Part shown: positions 47,143 through 54,190 of the stretch, one piece after another
How positions within the stretch are numbered: the first letter of the stretch is position 1
Layout of the letters: each line of letters opens with the position of its first letter
Assembly: GCF_002585305.1 (NCBI RefSeq)
Contig: NZ_NUNF01000032.1
Coordinates: 114,510-178,509 of the forward strand
Length of the DNA: 64,000 bases
Direction of reading: 5' to 3'
Source of the DNA: Bacillus sp. AFS037270
GTDB taxonomy: Bacteria > Bacillota > Bacilli > Bacillales_B > DSM-18226
The notes under the pieces: generated by a model
Told to the model about the DNA's origin: nothing
The model's database searches: none
What the model saw: the letters and a program-made list of their open reading frames with translations, nothing else
Program-made: the position numbers and the translations under genes

Positions 47143-47526
47143 ATGTTTGATTATACGGTTACTACGAATAAAAATATAGAAGAATCGATTCAAAGTCTGG
47201 AGGAAAGCTTAAAAGAAGAAAAGTTTGGTGTTTTGTGGAAATTTGACATTAAGGAAAAGCTTCAGGAAAAGGGGCTCGAATTTCTTAAAGAGTTTAAAGT
47301 GCTCGAAGTATGCAATCCCCATGAAGCACAAAGAGTGTTAAGTGAAAACAAAATGGCGGGTTATTTTCTTCCATGTAAAATGGTTGTTTATGAGGATAAT
47401 GGGCAAACGAAAATTGGGATGCCTAAACCTACTGCTCTTATAAGCCTTCTGAATGATGAAAGGATGAAGGAATTTGCAAGAGATATCGAAGATCGTTTAA
47501 TCAAGTGTATTGATAAAAGTCTTTGA
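47143..47526 (+). CDS. DUF302-family protein
   Basis: 127 residues from ATG 47143, with AGAGGA nine bases upstream; longer starts at 47071 and 47137 are less suitable. The VLWKFDIKEKLQEKGL and LEVCNPHEAQRVL (Cys in the conserved CNP motif) blocks define DUF302, a small alpha/beta domain of unknown function. It often sits near sulfur-oxidation or CoA-disulfide reductase genes, as here. The conserved Cys suggests a sulfur-handling role; this is inference. Confidence 0.85.
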   Translation: MFDYTVTTNKNIEESIQSLEESLKEEKFGVLWKFDIKEKLQEKGLEFLKEFKVLEVCNPHEAQRVLSENKMAGYFLPCKMVVYEDNGQTKIGMPKPTALISLLNDERMKEFARDIEDRLIKCIDKSL

Positions 47527-47559
47527 TGTAGGTCTTTAAATCTAAATAATAAAATTCTC

Positions 47560-47587
47560 GACCGCCATATTAATCGCGGTCTTTTTT
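47560..47587 (+). terminator. Terminator after the DUF302 gene
   Basis: GACCGC / GCGGTC stem with a ten-base loop and six T. Confidence 0.85.
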
Positions 47588-47625
47588 ACTTTTTAGCGAT
47601 TTAAGTAATTTTTAAAGTTATTCTA

Positions 47626-47654
47626 TTGACAATATACCTATAGGGGTATATTAT
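47626..47654 (+). promoter_or_regulatory. Consensus promoter with CstR operator in the spacer
   Basis: TTGACA (47626-47631) and TATTAT (47649-47654) are 17 bases apart. The spacer and its edges form AATATACC-TATA-GGGGTATATT, a near-perfect operator palindrome. A bound repressor would block polymerase directly. It drives the membrane rhodanese and cstR genes. Confidence 0.85.
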
Positions 47655-47695
47655 AGAACTTGTCAATGAGATTTGTTCATTGAAGGAGGGGTTAC

Positions 47696-48079
47696 ATGAT
47701 ACTTTTTTTCTTGATTGGAATAGTTATAACGTTTATCTTTTTCTTATATGAAAGATATTTCCCGGTATTTGGTGTAAATTGTATCAATTGCAAAGACCTT
47801 GATTTGGACAAAATAAACATAATAGACATAAGGGATTTTAATGATTCATATAAGAACCTAATTGAAGGAGCAACTAATATGCCTTTCGCTTATCTAAAAA
47901 GGAATCTAAACCAAGTCCCAAATAGTGATGTGCATTTGATTGTTTCAAGTACTCTTGAAAAGAATATTGGAACACGCTATTTGAGAAGAATGGGTTTTCC
48001 CGTTGTGGGATATACAATTATTAATCATTCTAAGGTATTATTAAAGGAAAATGGTCTAAATATAGAAACTTATTGCTAA
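47696..48079 (+). CDS. Membrane-anchored degenerate rhodanese
   Basis: 127 residues: one N-terminal membrane helix (1-20), a CINC motif (about Cys26/Cys29), then a rhodanese-fold domain (VNIIDIRDF-like start and LIEGATNMPF). The active-site loop reads LIVSSTLEK where VVCRSG would be expected, so the catalytic Cys is replaced by Ser. Co-transcribed with cstR, whose start is 15 bases beyond this stop. Probably not a sulfurtransferase itself; the CINC pair or the C-terminal Cys may act instead. Confidence 0.75.
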   Translation: MILFFLIGIVITFIFFLYERYFPVFGVNCINCKDLDLDKINIIDIRDFNDSYKNLIEGATNMPFAYLKRNLNQVPNSDVHLIVSSTLEKNIGTRYLRRMGFPVVGYTIINHSKVLLKENGLNIETYC

Positions 48080-48093
48080 AGGAGTCAAAAAAT

Positions 48094-48357
48094 ATGGAAT
48101 ATAATGATCAAATTAAAAATAGAGCCAAACGGATTGAAGGACAGCTTAGAGGAATTTTAAAAATGATGGAAGAAAATAAGGATTGTAAAGAAGTTATTAC
48201 CCAATTATCTGCAGCTAGAACTGCCATTGATCGAACCATTGGTGTGATTGTAAGCTCCAATTTAGTAGAATGTGTTCAAAAAGCGGAACATCAAGGGGAA
48301 AAAAGTATGGAAGAATTAGTTAAAGAAGCTGTTAATTTGTTGGTGAAAAGTCGATAA
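48094..48357 (+). CDS. cstR: Persulfide-sensing repressor CstR (CsoR family)
   Basis: 87 residues from ATG 48094, after AAAGGAG. All-helical DUF156 protein. Cys31 and Cys60 occupy the positions of the S. aureus CstR persulfide-sensing pair. The His that completes the Cu(I) site of CsoR (four residues before the second Cys) is Asn56 here, so a copper sensor is excluded. When persulfides crosslink the cysteines the repressor leaves ATACCC...GGGTAT operators, many copies of which occur across this locus. B. subtilis YrkD is the counterpart. Confidence 0.92.
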   Translation: MEYNDQIKNRAKRIEGQLRGILKMMEENKDCKEVITQLSAARTAIDRTIGVIVSSNLVECVQKAEHQGEKSMEELVKEAVNLLVKSR

Positions 48358-48364
48358 AAAAGGG

Positions 48365-48412
48365 TTGACACCCTCTTTTATTTTGATTAGCATTATACCC
48401 ATAGGGGTAAAG
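48365..48412 (+). promoter_or_regulatory. Promoter and CstR operator before the broken tusA
   Basis: TTGACA (48365-48370), weak -10 TAGCAT (48388-48393) and the operator-like TATACCCATAGGGGTA (48395-48410). Confidence 0.6.
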
Positions 48413-48441
48413 GTAAATGAAAAACAGGAGGAAAATAAACA

Positions 48442-48662
48442 ATGAATATAGCAAAAGTATTAGATGCCAAAGGTTTAGCTTGTCCTATGCCAATTGTTAA
48501 AACAAAAAAGGCGATAAATGAACTTCAATCTGGTGAAGTTTTAGAAATTCACACAACCGATAAAGAAATGATCTTGCTGCTTGGGCAATATCAGGAGGTC
48601 ATGAATTATTAAAGTATGACGAGGAAAATGACATTTTAAAGTTTTGGATTAAAAAAGGATAA
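48442..48662 (+). pseudogene. tusA, frameshifted
   Basis: A good ribosome site (CAGGAGGAAA) and start lead into a TusA protein nearly identical to the intact one at 52187, including the active KGLACPMPIVKTKKA (Cys14). After TTDK the frame shifts and stops at 48612 after 56 residues. The remainder, from NDL-AAW to KFWIKKG, continues in another frame to a TAA at 48662. Total length is 221 versus 228 bases in the intact copy, a 7-base deletion near 48563-48570. Confidence 0.85.
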
Positions 48663-48678
48663 TTTTTTTAAAATCCCG

Positions 48679-48700
48679 AATACCTGTACTGGTATAGGTT
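48679..48700 (+). promoter_or_regulatory. Degenerate CstR-type operator before dsrE
   Basis: AATACCTGTACTGGTATAGG has TACC/GGTA arms and sits about 35 bases before the dsrE start. Confidence 0.45.
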
Positions 48701-48734
48701 TTATTTTATTCAATTACATTCAGGAGGTTACAAC

Positions 48735-49214
48735 ATGACAGATAAGAAAAAGACGACAATAGTCTTATTTAGTGGAGATTACGATAAAGCCATGGCAGCT
48801 TATATCATTGCAAATGGTGCTGCTGCATATGATCATGAAGTTACTATTTTTCATACATTTTGGGGATTAAACGCCCTTCGTAAGGATGAGAATATTTCGG
48901 TGAAAAAAAGTTTTATGGAAAAAATGTTTGGAAAGATGATGCCTAGAGGCGCAGAAAAAATGGGTCTTTCAAAAATGAATTTTGCTGGATTCGGCCCAAA
49001 AATGATTAAGGATATTATGAAAAAACATAACGCGCTGCCTTTACCACAACTAATCGAGATGGCTCAAGAGCAGGATGTAAAACTCGTAGCATGTACCATG
49101 ACAATGGATTTATTAGGTCTCAAACAAGAGGAGTTATTAGATTCAATCGAATATGCAGGTGTGGCAGCTTATTTAGGAGATGCAGAGGAAGGTAATGTTA
49201 ATTTGTTTATTTAA
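48735..49214 (+). CDS. yrkE: DsrE/F-family peroxiredoxin-like protein (YrkE)
   Basis: 159 residues, Rossmann-like DsrE2 fold, cytoplasmic. The conserved Cys is in LVACTMTMDLLG, the persulfide-carrying site of the family. A basic Met/Lys-rich insert (about 60-95) occurs in the YrkE group and may contact the membrane. It passes sulfane sulfur between TusA and rhodanese partners. CAGGAGG ribosome site. Confidence 0.88.
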   Translation: MTDKKKTTIVLFSGDYDKAMAAYIIANGAAAYDHEVTIFHTFWGLNALRKDENISVKKSFMEKMFGKMMPRGAEKMGLSKMNFAGFGPKMIKDIMKKHNALPLPQLIEMAQEQDVKLVACTMTMDLLGLKQEELLDSIEYAGVAAYLGDAEEGNVNLFI

Positions 49215-49257
49215 TTACAGATAAGGATTCTTTCCTTAGAATGAGGAGGTAAACGGA

Positions 49258-49620
49258 ATGGATTATATAAATTATCTTCTAATTGCCATATTTCTATTCT
49301 TAATAATCAAGAGATTTATACCAACAAAAGGCGTTAACAATATTTCAACAACTGAGTTGAAAAATGAATTAAATGATAAGAATAAGCAATTTGTCGATGT
49401 TCGGACACCAGTAGAATTTAAAGGAAACCATATTAGAGGTTTTAAAAATATACCTCTACAAAATCTTGCTCAAAAAGCAGAGAAAGAACTTAAAAAGGAA
49501 AAAGAAGTAATTGTTATTTGTCAAAGTGGAATGAGAAGTCTTCAGGCTACTAAAATTCTAAAAAAATTAGGATTTACAAAAGTGACGAATGTCAAAGGCG
49601 GTATGAGCGCTTGGATTTAA
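49258..49620 (+). CDS. Membrane-anchored rhodanese
   Basis: 120 residues: N-terminal membrane helix (about 4-20) followed by a single rhodanese domain with active Cys88 in VICQSGMRSLQ. Transfers sulfane sulfur, likely at the inner face of the membrane. Forms part of the dsrE-rhodanese-rhodanese-tusA/rhodanese run, with 25 bases to the next gene. GAGGAGG ribosome site. Confidence 0.9.
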   Translation: MDYINYLLIAIFLFLIIKRFIPTKGVNNISTTELKNELNDKNKQFVDVRTPVEFKGNHIRGFKNIPLQNLAQKAEKELKKEKEVIVICQSGMRSLQATKILKKLGFTKVTNVKGGMSAWI

Positions 49621-49645
49621 AGAAAAATCTTAGGAGGGCGTTAAC

Positions 49646-49942
49646 ATGAAACAAATGACTGCAAAAGAAGTAGACGCTTTATTAAACGATGGAAAGCAAA
49701 TAAACATTATTGATGTTCGCGAAGTGGACGAAGTAGCAGCGGGTAAAATTCCATGCGCTGTAAATATTCCTTTAGGTTTAGTTGAGTTTCGCATGCATGA
49801 ATTAGATAAATCAAAAGAATATATTATGGTATGCCGATCTGGTGCAAGAAGCGGCCGTGCCACGCAATTCCTTGAAAGCTATGGATTTGACGTGATAAAC
49901 ATGTCAGGTGGAATGCTTGCATGGGAAGGTAAAATAAAATAA
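49646..49942 (+). CDS. Single-domain rhodanese
   Basis: 98 residues, cytoplasmic, similar to GlpE/PspE size class. Catalytic Cys63 is in VCRSGARSGR, and IDVREVDEV and the C-terminal NMSGGMLAWEGK are intact. Thiosulfate or persulfide sulfurtransferase. Preceded by AGGAGGGCG. Confidence 0.92.
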   Translation: MKQMTAKEVDALLNDGKQINIIDVREVDEVAAGKIPCAVNIPLGLVEFRMHELDKSKEYIMVCRSGARSGRATQFLESYGFDVINMSGGMLAWEGKIK

Positions 49943-49959
49943 TTTTTTTTAGGTTAAAA

Positions 49960-49977
49960 TGTACCCACATAGGTATT
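49960..49977 (+). promoter_or_regulatory. CstR-type operator before the TusA-rhodanese gene
   Basis: TGTACCCACATAGGTATT carries the TACCC/GGTA core of the locus's operators, 20 bases before the start. Confidence 0.5.
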
Positions 49978-49995
49978 AAACAGGAGGTTTTATAA

Positions 49996-50571
49996 ATGGA
50001 AAACATGAAAGCAAACGTTACATTAGATGCAAAAGGATTAGCATGCCCGATGCCGATTGTTAAAACAAAAAAGGCAATGAATACTCTTGAGGCAGGTAAT
50101 GTTTTAGAAGTTCAAGCGACAGATAAAGGGTCTAAAGCTGATTTAAAAGCTTGGGCAGAAAGTACGGGTCATCAATACCTTGGTACAATCGAAGAAGGAG
50201 TTGTACTGAAGCATTATCTTCGTAAGTCTTCCAATGATGAAACCAATGAAAAAAAGTACCCAAATGTGACAAGTAATGAGATTCTCGAAAAGAAAATGGA
50301 AAACAATGAGGATATTATAGTTCTTGACGTAAGAGAAGCGGCGGAATATGCCTTTAACCATATCCCAGATGCTGTCTCTATTCCTTTAGGTGAATTAGAG
50401 GATCGAATGGACGAGCTAAATAAAGATATAGAAATTTATGTAGTTTGTCGTACAGGTAATCGCAGTGATTTAGCAGCACAAAAATTAGCGCAAAAAGGAT
50501 TTACAAATGTAATTAATGTGGAACCGGGTATGAGCCAATGGAAGGGTAAAACAACAGGTATCAACAAATAA
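49996..50571 (+). CDS. yrkF: TusA-rhodanese fusion (YrkF type)
   Basis: 191 residues: TusA sulfur-carrier domain (about 6-75, Cys17 in KGLACPMPIV) joined by a charged linker to a rhodanese domain (about 90-185, Cys151 in VVCRTGNRSD). Sulfur can move directly from rhodanese to TusA on one chain. Corresponds to B. subtilis YrkF, a rhodanese-TusA protein. Next gene follows closely, probably coupled. Confidence 0.92.
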   Translation: MENMKANVTLDAKGLACPMPIVKTKKAMNTLEAGNVLEVQATDKGSKADLKAWAESTGHQYLGTIEEGVVLKHYLRKSSNDETNEKKYPNVTSNEILEKKMENNEDIIVLDVREAAEYAFNHIPDAVSIPLGELEDRMDELNKDIEIYVVCRTGNRSDLAAQKLAQKGFTNVINVEPGMSQWKGKTTGINK

Positions 50572-50591
50572 ACAATTTGGAGGAAGTAACA

Positions 50592-50987
50592 ATGAATAAA
50601 AAGGTAGCAATTATTGCAAGTAATGGTAGCTTATTTGATGCTTATAAAGTTTTTAATATCGCAACAGCAGCTGCAGCAACCGATCAGGAAGTAGCCATTT
50701 TCTTCACCTTTGAAGGTTTAAACTTAATTCACAAATACGCAAGCAATCAACTTCCGATGCCAGAAGGCAAAGAGCATTTCGCAGAAGGTTTTGCAAAAGC
50801 AAACGTACCATCTATTACTGAACTATCAGCAATGGCGCAAGAAATGGGTGTGAAATTCATCGGATGCCAAATGACAATGGATGTAATGGGATTAGTAAAA
50901 GAAGATTTTGTTGATGGAATTGAAGTAGGTGGAGCTGTCACATTTTTAGAATTTGCTAAAGATGCGGATGTAACCTTAACTTTTTAA
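50592..50987 (+). CDS. DsrE-family protein
   Basis: 131 residues from ATG 50592, after TTTGGAGG; an in-frame TTG at 50577 is part of that site. Related to the 48.7-kb DsrE but lacking the basic insert. The active Cys lies in [11 protein letters not shown] and the [12 protein letters not shown] helix is typical. A second sulfur-relay protein in the operon, suggesting distinct partners for the two. Confidence 0.88.
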   Translation: MNKKVAIIASNGSLFDAYKVFNIATAAAATDQEVAIFFTFEGLNLIHKYASNQLPMPEGKEHFAEGFAKANVPSITELSAMAQEMGVKFIGCQMTMDVMGLVKEDFVDGIEVGGAVTFLEFAKDADVTLTF

Positions 50988-51009
50988 TCATGCATATTTT
51001 TTTAAAATC

Positions 51010-51032
51010 AATAATACCATAGGGGGTATTTG
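51010..51032 (+). promoter_or_regulatory. CstR-type operator before yrkH
   Basis: AATACC-ATAG-GGGGTATT palindrome immediately upstream of the yrkH start; it overlaps the ribosome site region. Confidence 0.65.
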
Positions 51033-51036
51033 TAAA

Positions 51037-52164
51037 ATGTCTGTAAATATTATGACTTCAAAAGAAGTAACAAAAAAAGTTTTTAATAAGGAAGATCTAT
51101 TTATTTTTGATGTTCGAAATGAAAGTGATTTTCAAGATTGGAAAATCGAGGGTGAAAACTTTCGCTATTTAAATATTCCTTATTTCGAATTGCTTGATGG
51201 TGTTGATGAAATTATCGGAAAAATTCCTACTGATAAAGATGTATTAGTAGTTTGTGCGAAAGAAGGTTCTTCGGTAATGGTAGCAGAGATGCTTTCAGAA
51301 GCTGGATTAAACGTGTCATACCTTAGGGGTGGAATGAAAGCATGGAGTGAACATTTAGAACCGGTTAAAGTTGGAGACTTAAATGATGGAGGCGAAATTT
51401 ATCAGTTTGTACGAGTTGGTAAAGGCTGCTTATCCTACATGGTTGTTTCAAACGGAGAGGCAGCACTGATTGATGCAACACGAATGACTGACACCTATCT
51501 TAATTTTGCTGAAAGCATCGGTGCAAAAATCACGAATGTATTTGATACTCACCTTCATGCAGACCATATTTCAGGAGGACGTACAATAGCTGAAAAAACT
51601 GGTGCAATTTACTGGTTACCGCCTAAGGATGCTACAGAAGTATCATTTGAGTACCAGCCATTAGAAGACGGAAATAATGTCAAAATTGGTGATACCATCA
51701 TTAATATTCAAGCATTATATTCTCCAGGTCACACAATCGGGTCTACTTCCTTTGTAGTAGATGGAAAGTTTTTACTTTCAGGTGATATCTTATTCATTGA
51801 TTCGATCGGAAGACCAGACCTAGTAGGTATGGCAGAAGACTGGGTGGGCCATTTAAGAGAAACTCTTTATAAACGTTATAGAGAATTATCAGAAGATCTT
51901 ATTGTTCTCCCTGCACATTTTATGATTATTGAAGAATTAAACGGTGATGGCAGTGTGTCAGAGAAATTAAGTATCTTGTTTGCAAAAAATCATGGTCTAA
52001 ATATTGAAGATGAAAATGATTTCAGAAAAATGGTAACCGAAAACTTACCGCCACAGCCAAATGCTTATCAAGAAATTCGTGAAACGAATATGGGGAAAAT
52101 AAATCCTGACATAGAGAAACAACGAGAAATGGAAATCGGACCAAACCGTTGTGCAGTTCGATAA
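51037..52164 (+). CDS. yrkH: Rhodanese-metallo-beta-lactamase protein (persulfide dioxygenase type, YrkH)
   Basis: 375 residues. N-terminal rhodanese domain (about 5-110, Cys73 in VVCAKEGSS) followed by a metallo-beta-lactamase domain (about 120-330) with the THLHADH motif (His172, His174, Asp176, His177), PGHTIGS and [15 protein letters not shown]. This is the ETHE1/CstB class, where a mononuclear iron oxidises glutathione- or CoA-persulfide to sulfite. Domain order differs from S. aureus CstB (MBL first), and matches B. subtilis YrkH. Product sulfite would leave through the TauE exporter at 52.5 kb. Confidence 0.9.
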   Translation: MSVNIMTSKEVTKKVFNKEDLFIFDVRNESDFQDWKIEGENFRYLNIPYFELLDGVDEIIGKIPTDKDVLVVCAKEGSSVMVAEMLSEAGLNVSYLRGGMKAWSEHLEPVKVGDLNDGGEIYQFVRVGKGCLSYMVVSNGEAALIDATRMTDTYLNFAESIGAKITNVFDTHLHADHISGGRTIAEKTGAIYWLPPKDATEVSFEYQPLEDGNNVKIGDTIINIQALYSPGHTIGSTSFVVDGKFLLSGDILFIDSIGRPDLVGMAEDWVGHLRETLYKRYRELSEDLIVLPAHFMIIEELNGDGSVSEKLSILFAKNHGLNIEDENDFRKMVTENLPPQPNAYQEIRETNMGKINPDIEKQREMEIGPNRCAVR

Positions 52165-52186
52165 ATCCGAAATGGGGGGATTAAGA

Positions 52187-52414
52187 ATGGAAGCTGCAAA
52201 AGTACTAGATGCAAAAGGATTTGCTTGTCCAATGCCAATTGTAAAAACGAAAAAAGCAATCAGTGAACTACAATCAGGGCAAGTATTAGAAGTTCATACA
52301 ACAGATAAAGGGGCAAAAAATGACCTTACAGCTTGGGCTAAATCCTGCGGTCATGAGTTACTAAAACACGAGGAAGAAAATGATGTGTTAAAGTTCTGGA
52401 TTAAAAAAGGGTAA
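52187..52414 (+). CDS. yrkI: TusA sulfur carrier (YrkI)
   Basis: 75 residues from ATG 52187, after GGGGGGA; the open frame upstream (52151) overlaps yrkH and lacks a site. Active Cys14 in KGFACPMPIV, and the C-terminal FWIKKG. Accepts sulfane sulfur from rhodaneses and delivers it to acceptors. Intact counterpart of the frameshifted copy at 48.4 kb. Confidence 0.9.
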   Translation: MEAAKVLDAKGFACPMPIVKTKKAISELQSGQVLEVHTTDKGAKNDLTAWAKSCGHELLKHEEENDVLKFWIKKG

Positions 52415-52416
52415 AT

Positions 52417-52445
52417 AAAAGGGAACCAAGTAAGGTTCCCTTTTA
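52417..52445 (+). terminator. Hairpin between yrkI and yrkJ
   Basis: AAAAGGGAACC / GGTTCCCTTTT stem with a six-base loop. It lies directly before the yrkJ ribosome site, so it may be a partial terminator or attenuator. Confidence 0.6.
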
Positions 52446-52458
52446 AAAGGAGGACAAC

Positions 52459-53235
52459 ATGGATATTAGCTTTATAATCACGATCTTCCTAATTGGATTT
52501 ATAGGCTCATTTATTTCTGGGATGCTAGGTATAGGTGGTGCCATTATCAACTTTCCAATGTTGTTATATATTCCCGTTATTCTGGGTGTCGGTCATTTTA
52601 CAGCTCATGAAGTTTCAGGAATTACTGCTATCCAGGTTTTCTTTGCGACAATTGGCGGCGTTTTGGCTTACCGTAAAGGAGGATTTTTAAATAAAACACT
52701 AATCGCCTACATGGGAATTAGTATCCTTTTGGGAAGTTTTATTGGAGGTTTCGGTTCGACTCATATGCCGGAGAGTGGAATTAATCTCGTTTATGGAATT
52801 TTAGCGCTTATTGCTGTAGTCATGATTTTTGTTCCCAAAAAGGGGGTTGATGATATTCCCTTAGAACAAGTCAAATTTAACAAATGGCTTGCCGCATTAT
52901 TTGCTTTCTTTGTAGGAATTGGAGCTGGCATTGTAGGAGCGGGAGGTGCGTTTTTGTTAGTACCAATTATGTTGGTAGTTTTAAAGATTCCAACAAGAAT
53001 GACCATTGCCTCTTCTTTAGCCATTACATTTATTTCATCAATTGGAGCTGTTTCTGGGAAAATAACAACAGGACAAGTGGCAATTCTACCTTCGCTCATT
53101 ATGGTTGTTGCCAGTTTAATTGCTTCACCGATCGGAGCAAATGCTGGGAAAAAAGTAAATACAAAGATTTTACAAATCATTATGGGGATTTTAATCTTAG
53201 CTACAGCTGTGAAGACATGGATGACCATATTGTAA
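52459..53235 (+). CDS. yrkJ: TauE/SafE sulfite exporter family protein (YrkJ)
   Basis: 258 residues, about eight membrane helices in two similar halves. The TauE signature [15 protein letters not shown] and its repeat [20 protein letters not shown] are both present. Exports sulfite or a related sulfur anion, the product of the persulfide dioxygenase. Last gene of the locus. AAAAGGAGG ribosome site. Confidence 0.88.
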   Translation: MDISFIITIFLIGFIGSFISGMLGIGGAIINFPMLLYIPVILGVGHFTAHEVSGITAIQVFFATIGGVLAYRKGGFLNKTLIAYMGISILLGSFIGGFGSTHMPESGINLVYGILALIAVVMIFVPKKGVDDIPLEQVKFNKWLAALFAFFVGIGAGIVGAGGAFLLVPIMLVVLKIPTRMTIASSLAITFISSIGAVSGKITTGQVAILPSLIMVVASLIASPIGANAGKKVNTKILQIIMGILILATAVKTWMTIL

Positions 53236-53406
53236 GTAAAGTGGGAATAAGAATGAACATTAAGCGCCTGAAAAAGTGTGGTAACGGTACTTGAGGGATT
53301 AATAATAAAGAACCCCGTTCGAAATTTTTACCACCAATATGACCTGGGGTTTTAGTTTGGCTCCTGGTAGGAGTCATCGTTCTAATTAATAAAATATTTT
53401 AAAACT

Positions 53407-53431
53407 AGGGGCAAAATTGCCTCTATTTTTA
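53407..53431 (+). terminator. Hairpin terminator in a remnant region
   Basis: AGGGGCAA / TTGCCTCT stem followed by ATTTTTAT. Confidence 0.65.
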
Positions 53432-53433
53432 TA

Positions 53434-53500
53434 CGAGAGGTCGATCGGGGAGCTAAATAAAACTCTTCGAGGAGTAGGCTATCGTTTTATTACGTTCTAA
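53434..53500 (+). pseudogene. Remnant of an OmpR-family response regulator (C-terminus)
   Basis: One frame reads REVDRGAK (53434-53457), then after a frame change KTLRGVGYRFITF and stop (53459-53500). The TLRGVGYRF sequence is the end of the winged-helix DNA-binding domain of OmpR/PhoB regulators. The rest of the gene is gone. Before it (53350-53399) a short hydrophobic frame ending INKIF and TAA may be another remnant. Confidence 0.55.
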
Positions 53501-53510
53501 CTTCTTGTTT

Positions 53511-53547
53511 AAAAAAACAAAACAGACGAAATTAGTCGTCTGTTTTG
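53511..53547 (-). terminator. Terminator of the small secreted protein gene
   Basis: CAAAACAGACGA / TCGTCTGTTTTG stem; on the minus strand followed by a T run. Confidence 0.85.
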
Positions 53548-53564
53548 AAAGAGCTTTATTTTTA

Positions 53565-53798
53565 TTAATTATTTAACATACAATTCGCATTTGATACTTT
53601 TTTCATTTGGGAAACACAATCTTTATGCATTTCTTTTAATTCTTTTTCACTTAATTCAGGGTGCTTTTCTTGCATGAAAGATAGCATTTCTTTAAAATCT
53701 CCCACTTTGCAATCAATCTTGTTACTTGCAGCCATAACTCCAGTTCCTAATCCAAGTAATAAGATTAAGGTTAATGCGCTTATGACTAATTTCTTCAT
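53565..53798 (-). CDS. Small secreted protein (77 aa)
   Basis: 77 residues from ATG 53798 (GGAGG eight to nine bases upstream). Signal peptide (KKLVISALTLILLLGLGTG, cleavage near VMA-A), then a charged helix (DFKEMLSFMQEKHPELSEKELKEMHKDC in parts) and three Cys in the mature part. Recalls small exported Bacillus helix proteins; no family named. Function unknown. Confidence 0.7.
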   Translation of the reverse strand: MKKLVISALTLILLLGLGTGVMAASNKIDCKVGDFKEMLSFMQEKHPELSEKELKEMHKDCVSQMKKVSNANCMLNN

Positions 53799-54017
53799 TT
53801 TAAGTTCCTCCAAATGTCAAATTTCTTACTTTCACTCTAATTGTATAATGAATTATTATATACGGTATGGGGTAATTGTGACGAGTTATAAAACTTTTCC
53901 CTAACAAGGCCTGCTTTAGTTGGCAGTCCTTTTTCTATTTTTTAATTAGAATTGTTTAGCTCAAGTCCTGTCTGAACGCTAAACTTTGCGCTTCCGCTTT
54001 TCTATTTTTTGAAATAT

Positions 54018-54045
54018 TAAAAAAACACAAATTCTCCTAAAAAAA
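54018..54045 (+). promoter_or_regulatory. Upstream element of the GH3 gene, shared with the TRAP operon
   Basis: CACAAATTCTCCTAAAAAAA (54026-54045) differs at one base from 36380-36399, and a preceding TAAAAAAA copy lies 20 bases upstream (54018). The distance to the following cre site (45 bases) matches that before dctQ (42 bases). Confidence 0.6.
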
Positions 54046-54090
54046 TTCTCTACTAGATATGAAATGAAAGATTATAAAATGAATATGAAA

Positions 54091-54104
54091 TGGAAGCGTT
54101 TTCT
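54091..54104 (+). promoter_or_regulatory. cre site (CcpA) before the GH3 gene
   Basis: TGGAAGCGTTTTCT fits the catabolite-response consensus with the core AAGCGTTTTC; only position 3 departs. Confidence 0.7.
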
Positions 54105-54190
54105 TGTTTAGTGGGGGTGAATGAAGGTTGTAGCTTATTTAGGTCTATTTTTTTAAAAAATTTTATCAGGTAAAAGGGGGAGGAAGAAAT

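Noticed and set aside
53884..54010. Possible tail of a Bacillus intergenic repeat ending in CGCTTCCGCTTTTC
   Set aside because: Only a short match to a pattern remembered from other genomes; no second boundary visible. The last bases of the window (GTCCAGCTCCA) may begin a similar element but are cut off.
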